A stretch of 6,875 nt of DNA, taken from the NCBI GenBank assembly GCA_030453005.1, contig JAKDLE010000151.1, positions 1 to 6,875 on the forward strand. The letters are read 5' to 3'. The notes under the pieces were generated by a model. The model did no database searches and was not told the DNA's origin. It saw only the letters and a program-made list of their open reading frames with translations. A program made the position numbers and the translations under genes. The DNA comes from Pseudonocardia sp. Lineage in GTDB: Bacteria > Actinomycetota > Actinomycetes > Mycobacteriales > Pseudonocardiaceae. This document shows positions 1 to 4,985 of the stretch, in pieces; the stretch's first letter is position 1; each line of letters begins with the position of its first letter.

Positions 1-7
1 GGCCCGG

Positions 8-65
8 GGGTTTCCCAAACCCGGTCACTTGGGGGGGCCGGGGGCTCCCCCCCGGGCCCCCCCCC
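8..65. repeat. Two adjacent hairpin-forming G/C-run sequences
   Basis: GGGTTT (8-13) and AAACCC (17-22) form a 6-bp stem around CCC. G7 at 31-37 and G5 at 40-44 can pair with the C runs at 47-53 and 57-65, giving a long but imperfect G/C stem with CT at its tip. There is no T tract, so it is not a textbook intrinsic terminator for a gene further upstream. The long homopolymers at the very edge of the window could also reflect poor sequence quality at a contig end. Confidence 0.35.
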
Positions 66-176
66 TTCGCTGTTCTCTGACCGCGGTGCCGGACCGCGGA
101 CGACCCGCGCCGGAGCAGCCCCGCGCGATACGGTCGCGTCGCTCGGTGACCGTCCGGTTGCGCCGGGTGGAGGTCC

Positions 177-217
177 GCGCGACACGCCCACCGTACCGAT
201 CGGCGCGACACGCCCAC
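177..217. repeat. 15-bp direct repeat, 26-bp period
   Basis: GCGCGACACGCCCAC occurs exactly at 177-191 and again at 203-217, separated by 11 bases. The second copy ends four bases before a perfect DnaA box. The copies lie on nearly the same face of the helix (26 bp is about 2.5 turns, so the phasing is imperfect). The role is unknown; a protein-binding site in the dnaB control region is one possibility. Confidence 0.6.
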
Positions 218-221
218 AATG

Positions 222-230
222 TTGTCCACA
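222..230 (+). promoter_or_regulatory. Perfect actinobacterial DnaA box
   Basis: TTGTCCACA matches the preferred high-GC Gram-positive DnaA box (known from Streptomyces and mycobacteria) at all nine positions. It lies 273 bases before the dnaB reading frame. Related sites follow downstream, so this may be the high-affinity anchor of a DnaA-binding region. DnaA use here is inferred from sequence only. Confidence 0.6.
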
Positions 231-276
231 GCGGTCATCACGCTCATGACCTGCACTGACCCGGGATAATCGCGAG

Positions 277-340
277 TTGTCCCCACTCTGTCCACAGCTC
301 GGTCCCTAACCTGTCCAGGGCGTCGTCCGAATCGTCCCCA
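277..340 (+). promoter_or_regulatory. Cluster of DnaA-box-like sites, about 11-12 bp apart
   Basis: Nine-base sites centred on GTCC start at 277 (TTGTCCCCA, 8/9 to the DnaA box), 288 (CTGTCCACA, 8/9), 300 (CGGTCCCTA), 311 (CTGTCCAGG), 323 (TCGTCCGAA) and 332 (TCGTCCCCA, 7/9). The GTCC cores fall at 279, 290, 302, 313, 325 and 334, so the first five steps are 11, 12, 11, 12 and 9 bases. All are in the same orientation as the perfect box at 222-230. Same-strand spacing near one helical turn fits cooperative loading of a protein such as DnaA along one face of the DNA. The two 8/9 sites are good; the others are weak alone. Confidence 0.45.
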
Positions 341-474
341 ATCCCTCCCCAGGTCCGTCAACAGGGCGGTTCGCGTCCGGTCACGGACACCTCTACCGTC
401 GCGCGGGGGTCAGGGGAGCGGCCGGACCGTCGCACGCCGTTCATCGGCCCGTTCGCGGCAGGTTGCCCGAGCGC

Positions 475-492
475 ATCGAACCTTTGTTCGAT
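475..492. promoter_or_regulatory. Perfect LexA (SOS) box upstream of dnaB
   Basis: ATCGAAC (475-481), CTTT (482-485) and GTTCGAT (486-492) form a perfect inverted repeat containing TCGAAC-N4-GTTCGA, the exact consensus of the mycobacterial/actinobacterial SOS box bound by LexA. Its right edge touches the probable -10 element TACACT (492-497), so bound LexA would be expected to block RNA polymerase. It ends 11 bases before the first possible dnaB start codon. LexA binding is inferred, but a perfect 14-base palindrome at a promoter is unlikely by chance. Confidence 0.8.
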
Positions 493-497
493 ACACT
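492..497 (+). promoter_or_regulatory. Probable -10 element of dnaB (leaderless-like)
   Basis: TACACT fits the actinobacterial TAnnnT -10 pattern. Transcription would begin about seven bases later, near 503-504, which coincides with the first in-frame GTG at 503, so the transcript may be leaderless or have a very short leader. No good -35 lies 17-18 bases upstream; TTGCCC at 463-468 is 23 bases away, which is too far. The overlap with the LexA box supports this as the real promoter. Confidence 0.45.
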
Positions 498-502
498 GGA
501 AA

Positions 503-3031
503 GTGGGGGTGACGCTGCGTATGGCCGGTAGCGAGATGGCGCTAGAGAACCTGACAGGGCCCAGCCTGACCGGGCCCAGCCTGACCGGGCACAGCCTGAC
601 CGGGCACGGTCCGGCCCGCCACGATCCTCCGCGGCCGGACGACCGTCCGCGGCCGCTGCGGGCCGCGGGAGACGGGGCCGACGGTTCAGGTGCCGGGTCT
701 CCGTTCGACCGGCAGCCGCCGCAGGACCTCATCGCGGAGCAGTCCGTGCTCGGCGGCATGCTGCTGAGCAAGGACGCCATCGCCGACGTCGTCGAGGTGT
801 TGCGCCCCGACGACTTCTACAAGCCCGCGCACCAGACGGTCTACGACACCATCCTCGATCTCTACGGCCGCGGCGAGCCCGCCGACGCCGTCACCGTCTC
901 CGCGGAGCTGCAGCGCCACGGTGACCTCATCCGCCTCGGTGGCGCGCCGTACCTGCACACCCTCATCGCCACGGTGCCCACCGCGGCCAACGCCGCCTAC
1001 TACGCCGAGATCGTCGCGGAGAAGGCGGTCCTGCGGCGGCTCGTGCAGGCGGGCACCCGGATCGTGCAGCTGGGCTACCACGGGGCCGACGGCGCCGAGG
1101 TGGCCGAGGTGGTCGACCGGGCACAGGCCACCCTCTACGACGTCACGGAGCGCTCCACCAGCGAGGACTACGTCGCGCTGGAGGAGCTGCTCCAGCCCAC
1201 CATGGACGAGATCGACGCCATCGCCTCCCGCGGCGGGGTGGCCTTGGGCGTACCCACGGGGTTCGCCGACCTCGACGCCGCCACCAACGGCCTGCATCCG
1301 GGCCAGATGATCGTCGTCGCGGCGCGGCCCGGACTGGGCAAGGCGCTGGCGCTCGACACACCCCTGCCGACACCGTCGGGATGGACCACCATGGGTGAGG
1401 TCGCCGCAGGCGACGAGCTGCTCGGAGCGGACGGGCGACCGACGCGGGTCCTGCGGTCCACCGACGTCATGACGGGGCGGCCGTGCTTCGAGGTCGGGTT
1501 CTCCGACGGCACGGTGATCGTCGCCGACGCCGGGCACGAGTGGGCGGTGTGGACGGAACTCGCCCGGTCGAACCGCCGACGAGGACGACTGCTGGGTGCC
1601 GAACCCGTCGTGCTGACGACCGAGCAGATCAGCGCCTGCCTTGCCGAGGGTGTGGCTGTGCGTCCCCGGCTCGGAGTCCGGGCGCCCGAACCACTGCAGA
1701 CGGGTGACCAGGAGCGGCTGCCCGTTGCGCCGTACGTCCTCGGTGCCTGGCTCGGAGCCGGAGACAGCAGGAGTGGACGGCTCACGTTCGCGGATCAGGA
1801 CGTGGTGGACCGGGTCCGGGCCGACGGACTCGACGTCGTGGCGCAGCGCGCCCGGCACCGGTACCGCATCCGGGGATTGCGGCCTGCGTTGCGCGATCTC
1901 GGTGTCCTCCACGACGGGCACGTCCCTGCGGCATACCTGCGCGCGTCGGAGAAGGACCGTCGGGCCCTGCTGGCGGGCCTGCTCGACACCGACGGGTCGG
2001 TCACGTCGGGAGGCCACGTCCGGTTCCGGAACACGAGTCGACGGCTCGCCGATGCGGTGTTCGAGCTTGCGGTGTCACTCGGATTCGTGGCGCATCTGCG
2101 GCAGGAGGAGCGCTCGGGGTTCGGTGGACGACGCTTCCGCGATCAGTACCTGGTGAGCTTCACCCCGGGTGAGGCCGTCTTCGGGTCGACCCGGAAGAAC
2201 GAACGCTGCAGTTCGAGTCGGCAGCGCAGCGAGTTCCGCTACATCGCCGACGTCCGACCGATTGCGAGTGTGCCGGTGCGGTGCGTGGAGGTCGACAACG
2301 CCGATCACCTCTACCTCGCGGGCCGCTCGATGATCCCCACGCACAACTCCACGCTGGGCCTGGACTTCGCGCGTTCCTGCTCGGTGAAGCACGGGATGAC
2401 CAGCGCGGTGTTCTCGCTGGAGATGAGCAAGTCCGAGATCGTGATGCGGCTGCTGTCGGCCGAGGCACGGATCCGGCTCGCCGACATGCGCGCGGGCCGG
2501 ATGAGCGACGACGACTGGACCCGGATGGCGAGAAGAATGAGCGAGATCAGCGAGGCCCCGCTGTTCATCGACGACTCGCCCAACCTCACGCTGATGGAGA
2601 TCCGGGCCAAGGCGCGGCGGCTCAAGCAGCGCAACGACCTCAAGCTCGTCATCCTCGACTACCTGCAGCTGATGAGTTCGGGCCGTAAGGTCGAGTCACG
2701 CCAGCAGGAGGTGTCCGAGTTCTCCCGGCAGATCAAGCTGCTGGCCAAGGAGCTCGAGGTGCCCGTGGTGGCGATCAGCCAGCTCAACCGCGGCCCGGAG
2801 CAGCGCACCGACAAGCGGCCGATGCTGTCGGACCTGCGCGAGTCGGGTTCCATCGAGCAGGACGCCGACATGGTGATCCTGCTGCACCGGCCGGACGCCT
2901 TCGAGCGTGACGACCCCCGAGCGGGCGAGGCCGACCTGATCCTGGCCAAGCACCGGAACGGGCCCACCAACACCATCACGGTGGCGCACCAGTTGCACTA
3001 CAGCCGGTTCGCCGACCTCGCCCACGGCTGA
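503..3031 (+). CDS. dnaB: Replicative DNA helicase DnaB, intein-containing precursor
   Basis: DnaB is the hexameric 5'-3' helicase that unwinds DNA at the replication fork. The precursor has 842 residues, or 507 after intein removal. In order: a Pro/Gly/Arg-rich variable tail (1-72) with a four-fold LTGPS-like repeat; the DnaB N-domain (about 73-175, EQSVLGGMLLSKDAIADVVE); a linker; the RecA-like domain from about 249, with Walker A split as ARPGLGK (274-280) and STLGLDF (616-622); Walker B LVILDYLQL with Asp719; SQLNR; DLRESGSIEQD (777-786); and KHRNG (816-820), the arginine-finger region. The start is uncertain: GTG 503, GTG 509, ATG 521 (GGGGGTGA just upstream) and ATG 536 are all possible, but no start codon follows 536 before the conserved domain, so the repeat tail is translated. 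Tail length is longer than usual for the family. LexA and DnaA sites lie upstream. Identity is certain; the start is not. Confidence 0.97.
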   Translation: MGVTLRMAGSEMALENLTGPSLTGPSLTGHSLTGHGPARHDPPRPDDRPRPLRAAGDGADGSGAGSPFDRQPPQDLIAEQSVLGGMLLSKDAIADVVEVLRPDDFYKPAHQTVYDTILDLYGRGEPADAVTVSAELQRHGDLIRLGGAPYLHTLIATVPTAANAAYYAEIVAEKAVLRRLVQAGTRIVQLGYHGADGAEVAEVVDRAQATLYDVTERSTSEDYVALEELLQPTMDEIDAIASRGGVALGVPTGFADLDAATNGLHPGQMIVVAARPGLGKALALDTPLPTPSGWTTMGEVAAGDELLGADGRPTRVLRSTDVMTGRPCFEVGFSDGTVIVADAGHEWAVWTELARSNRRRGRLLGAEPVVLTTEQISACLAEGVAVRPRLGVRAPEPLQTGDQERLPVAPYVLGAWLGAGDSRSGRLTFADQDVVDRVRADGLDVVAQRARHRYRIRGLRPALRDLGVLHDGHVPAAYLRASEKDRRALLAGLLDTDGSVTSGGHVRFRNTSRRLADAVFELAVSLGFVAHLRQEERSGFGGRRFRDQYLVSFTPGEAVFGSTRKNERCSSSRQRSEFRYIADVRPIASVPVRCVEVDNADHLYLAGRSMIPTHNSTLGLDFARSCSVKHGMTSAVFSLEMSKSEIVMRLLSAEARIRLADMRAGRMSDDDWTRMARRMSEISEAPLFIDDSPNLTLMEIRAKARRLKQRNDLKLVILDYLQLMSSGRKVESRQQEVSEFSRQIKLLAKELEVPVVAISQLNRGPEQRTDKRPMLSDLRESGSIEQDADMVILLHRPDAFERDDPRAGEADLILAKHRNGPTNTITVAHQLHYSRFADLAHG
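551..610 (+). repeat. Four tandem 15-bp repeats in the dnaB 5' end
   Basis: Units starting at 551, 566, 581 and 596 share the pattern CTGACCGGGCCCAGC with one to three changes each, and encode LTGPS, LTGPS, LTGHS, LTGHG. Because 15 is a multiple of three, copy-number change would keep the frame. The repeats lie in the variable N-terminal tail, outside the folded helicase domains. Confidence 0.85.
1343..2347 (+). other. Class 3 intein in the DnaB P-loop (335 aa)
   Basis: This in-frame insertion excises itself from DnaB and joins GLGK (ending 280) to STLGL (from 616). It begins with Ala281 rather than Cys/Ser/Thr and ends with His614-Asn615, followed by Ser616. It carries the three class 3 marks: Trp347 two residues after the block B His345 (DAGHEW), Cys594 in block F (VRCVEV, the expected branching nucleophile), and Thr613 in PTHN. 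The opening ALALDTPLPTPSGWTTMGEV and the ending resemble the M. smegmatis DnaB P-loop intein. The middle is a LAGLIDADG endonuclease domain: block C LGAWLGAG (413-420), block D DGHVP, block E LLAGLLDTDG (489-498) and block H (LADAVFELAVSLGF). Block C has Ala419 where the catalytic acid normally sits, so cutting is probably lost; splicing residues are intact. Cysteines are at 328, 379, 569 and 594. The second known DnaB intein site (RESG/SIEQD, 779-786) is empty. Confidence 0.93.
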
Positions 3032-3076
3032 ACCCCTGGGCTGGTCGGGCCCGCGGGCACATCGGGCGGCCGGGCG

Positions 3077-3346
3077 TCAGGCCGTGCTGAAACCCGCGAG
3101 GCCGTTGCGCTGGAAGGCCGCGACGAGGGCGACCATCGAGATCAGCATGCCGAACACCGCGACCGGGACGGCGGTGACGGTGGCGCCGAGCACGATCAGC
3201 GCGAGGCCGACGGCCAGCAGCGCCCGGGGCGTGGTGCCTGCCTGACGACGGGCCGCGGTGTGGAACAGCCGGGCGAAGTCCGGGTCGGACGTCATGAGGT
3301 GTTGCTCGATCCGTGCCAGTACCCGTCTCTCGCGTTCGTTCAGCAC
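3077..3346 (-). CDS. DUF3040 family small membrane protein
   Basis: The 89-residue product has the usual DUF3040 layout: an N-terminal helix, NERERRVLARIEQHLMTSDPDFARLF (3-28), close to the family's (L)SERE-x-L-x-IE-x-L pattern, followed by two hydrophobic segments (about 41-58 and 60-77) expected to cross the cytoplasmic membrane. Its molecular function is unknown; the family is common in actinobacteria. The frame stays open upstream to 3406, but GTG at 3346 is preferred because GGAGG (3356-3360 on the complementary strand) sits nine bases before it and the family motif starts immediately after. It is convergent with dnaB (45-bp gap) and lies on the same strand as the pca operon, 113 bp downstream of pcaD, so readthrough from that operon is possible. 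Confidence 0.8.
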   Translation of the reverse strand: MLNERERRVLARIEQHLMTSDPDFARLFHTAARRQAGTTPRALLAVGLALIVLGATVTAVPVAVFGMLISMVALVAAFQRNGLAGFSTA

Positions 3347-3419
3347 GTGTGACCGCCTCCGGTGAGCTCGTCCGTGGATCCCGAGCTCGCTGGTGGACCC
3401 CGGCACCTCCGTCTTCGAC

Positions 3420-3447
3420 AGAGTAGGCAGATCCGAGCCTCACCAAA
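3420..3447 (-). promoter_or_regulatory. Possible promoter for the DUF3040 gene
   Basis: Reading leftward, TTTGGT (3442-3447) and TACTCT (3420-3425) are spaced 16 bases apart and resemble -35 and -10 elements; TACTCT fits TAnnnT. This would give a leader of about 65 bases before the GTG at 3346. The match at -35 is only moderate. No clear terminator separates pcaD from this site. Confidence 0.3.
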
Positions 3448-3459
3448 CGAGGGGGCTGG

Positions 3460-4224
3460 TCACTGCGCGGAATGAGCGGCGATCAGTGCAGTGGCCTGCT
3501 CCGAACGCTCGACGGTGACGAGGTGGGCGGCGTCGAGGACCTCCAGGCGGGCACCGGGGATGCCGTCGACGAGGGTGTGGGCGTGCGGCTCGACCGGGGT
3601 CGACAGGTCGCTCGACCCGGCGAGCACCAGCGTCGGAGCGGTGATGGCACCGAGGCGTTCGCGGTGGTCCCAGACCCGCAGGGCCTCGCAGCACGCCACG
3701 TAGCCCTCATCGGGGGTGGCCGCGACCTGCCCGATGGCGTCGGCCACCGGCACCGGGTTCGCAGCCGCCCACCCGGGGGTGAACCAGCGTGACACGACGG
3801 TGGGGGCGATCGGCGCGGTGCCCGCGTCGGACACGGCGGCGATGCGGTCGGACCACACCGCCGGGTCCGGGAAGTGCGCGGACGTGGCGCACAGCGTGAG
3901 CCGCCGGATCCGCTGCGGCGCCTCCGACGCCAGGTGCATGCCGACCATCCCGCCCATCGACAGCCCGCACCAGGCGACCTGCTCCAGGCCGAGCGTGTCG
4001 AGCAGCGCGAGGACGTCGCCCGCGAGGTCGGCGATCCGGTACGGGCCGGGCGGCACCGGCGAGTCGCCGTGGCCGCGGTGGTCGACCCGGATCACCCGGA
4101 AGCGCTCCGTGAGCGGCGCGACCTGGGGCCGCCACATCTCCACGGTGGATCCCAGCGAGCCCGACAGCACGAGCACCGGCGCGTCGCGCGGCCCCTCGTC
4201 GACGTGATGGAGTGCGACCGTCAT
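3460..4224 (-). CDS. pcaD: 3-oxoadipate enol-lactonase (alpha/beta hydrolase)
   Basis: The enzyme hydrolyses 3-oxoadipate enol-lactone (beta-ketoadipate enol-lactone) to 3-oxoadipate in the cytoplasm, in the shared lower part of the catechol and protocatechuate branches. The 254-residue protein is a complete alpha/beta hydrolase: the oxyanion-loop LSGSLGSTVEMW (20-31) matches the PcaD-type SNSLGT-x-x-MW pattern, the nucleophile is Ser89 in CGLSMGG, the acid is Asp206 (AGSSDLSTP), and the base is His234 (DAAH). The ATG at 4224 overlaps the pcaJ stop by four bases (ATGA), implying coupled translation. Many actinobacteria have PcaL, where this domain is fused to gamma-carboxymuconolactone decarboxylase; no such C-terminal domain is present here. 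Its position after the CoA-transferase genes supports the specific function over a generic hydrolase. It could also be named catD. Confidence 0.85.
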   Translation of the reverse strand: MTVALHHVDEGPRDAPVLVLSGSLGSTVEMWRPQVAPLTERFRVIRVDHRGHGDSPVPPGPYRIADLAGDVLALLDTLGLEQVAWCGLSMGGMVGMHLASEAPQRIRRLTLCATSAHFPDPAVWSDRIAAVSDAGTAPIAPTVVSRWFTPGWAAANPVPVADAIGQVAATPDEGYVACCEALRVWDHRERLGAITAPTLVLAGSSDLSTPVEPHAHTLVDGIPGARLEVLDAAHLVTVERSEQATALIAAHSAQ

Positions 4225-4985
4225 CCGCCCACCGTCCGCATCCCGCGCAGGGTCTCCAGCTCGTCCGCACCCGGCGGGGCGGTGGTCATCAGGTCCGGCG
4301 AGATCTCGAGCTCCCAGCCGGTCTCGGCGCGGGCCTGTTCGACGGTGATGCCGGTGTGCAGCGCGGTGAGTACCAGCTCCGCCGTGGCGGGGTCGGGTTC
4401 GAGCACGCCGAGATCGGTGATCACCCGCACCGGGCCCGCGCCGCGCAGCCCGAGTCGCCGCCGGTCACCGGGCCCGGAACCGTGCCCGACCGAGGTGACG
4501 AAGTCGACGGAGGCGACGAACGCGCGCAGGCGCTGGCGCATCACGACGATCACCTCGCGGCACGACGCCGCGATCTCGGGGGCCCCGCCCGAGCCGGGCA
4601 GCCGCACGTCGGGCTCGTCGTACTCGCCGATGACGGTGGTGTTGATGTTGCCGAAGCGGTCGATCTGGGCGCCGCTGAGGAAACCGACGTCGATCCGTCC
4701 GGGCTGCAGCCAGTAGTTGAAGATCTCCGGTACGGAGACGACCGACAGGGCGGACTCGGCGAGGATCCCGTCGCCGATGGAGAGCGGCAGTTCGTCGGGC
4801 TCGGTGCCGATGGTGCCCGACTCGTAGATCAGCACGAGGTCGGGTGCGTGCAGCCTGCGCGCGAGGTTGGCGGCGGCGGACGGCAGCCCGATCCCGACGA
4901 AGCACGACTGCCCGTCCCGCAGTGCGCGAGACGCGGCGACGCTCATCATCTCGTCGGCGGTCCAGGTGATCTCCGTGGTGGTCAT
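4221..4985 (-). CDS. pcaJ: 3-oxoadipate CoA-transferase, beta subunit
   Basis: Together with PcaI, this subunit moves CoA from succinyl-CoA to 3-oxoadipate, giving 3-oxoadipyl-CoA. The 254-residue protein belongs to the CatJ/glutaconate-CoA-transferase-like branch rather than the SCOT-like PcaJ branch. Glu55 in the IYESG motif matches the glutamate that forms the enzyme-CoA thioester in this family. Other family marks are GIGLPS (31-36), the DRFGNINTTVIG stretch (109-120), the glycine loop PGSGGAPEIA (130-139) and TSVGHG (164-169). ATG at 4985 was chosen over an open upstream extension because AGGAGG lies ten bases before it (4996-5001, complementary strand) and ATGA overlaps the pcaI stop by four bases. 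Its own stop overlaps the pcaD start in the same way. Related actinobacterial IpdB cholesterol-ring enzymes are a less likely identity, given the PcaD neighbour. Confidence 0.85.
   Translation of the reverse strand: MTTTEITWTADEMMSVAASRALRDGQSCFVGIGLPSAAANLARRLHAPDLVLIYESGTIGTEPDELPLSIGDGILAESALSVVSVPEIFNYWLQPGRIDVGFLSGAQIDRFGNINTTVIGEYDEPDVRLPGSGGAPEIAASCREVIVVMRQRLRAFVASVDFVTSVGHGSGPGDRRRLGLRGAGPVRVITDLGVLEPDPATAELVLTALHTGITVEQARAETGWELEISPDLMTTAPPGADELETLRGMRTVGG

Larger units (their letters stand above)
1..502. other. Non-coding region upstream of dnaB
   Basis: No credible gene is seen in these 502 bases on either strand. The open frames here have low-complexity Arg/Pro/Gly translations, no family resemblance, and overlap one another. 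The first 70 bases are runs of G and C with hairpin potential. Bases 177-217 hold a 15-bp direct repeat, 222-340 hold DnaA-box-like sites, and 475-497 hold a LexA box joined to a -10 element. In many actinobacteria the rpsF-ssb-rpsR-rplI ribosomal cluster lies upstream of dnaB, but none of it is visible here, so either the spacer is long or the order differs. The density of regulatory-type sites suggests a control region for dnaB. Confidence 0.7.

Noticed and set aside
81..99. CCGCGG pair spaced seven bases as an operator
   Set aside because: Self-complementary 6-mers of G/C are frequent at this composition; nothing else supports a site.
177..217. CRISPR array
   Set aside because: There are only two 15-bp copies with an 11-bp spacer and no cas genes, which does not fit CRISPR dimensions.
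29..259. Small plus-strand frame in the upstream region
   Set aside because: It is low-complexity Pro/Arg, starts in the homopolymer run, lacks a ribosome-binding site, and covers the direct repeat and the DnaA box.
265..270. GATAAT as a -10 element
   Set aside because: It is close to TATAAT but has no -35 at a suitable distance and is over 230 bases from dnaB; the TACACT next to the LexA box is a better candidate.
686..2017. Long open frame on the minus strand inside dnaB
   Set aside because: It is antisense to clear DnaB and intein coding sequence; the translation resembles no family and is rich in Arg/Gly/Val as expected from complementary high-GC codons.
2837..2860. Second DnaB intein at the RESG/SIEQD site
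   Set aside because: The sequence reads continuously through DLRESGSIEQDAD, so this known insertion site is unoccupied.
3049..3058. GCCCGCGGGC as a terminator between dnaB and the DUF3040 gene
   Set aside because: It is a short palindrome with no adequate loop and no T tract; it is common in GC-rich DNA.
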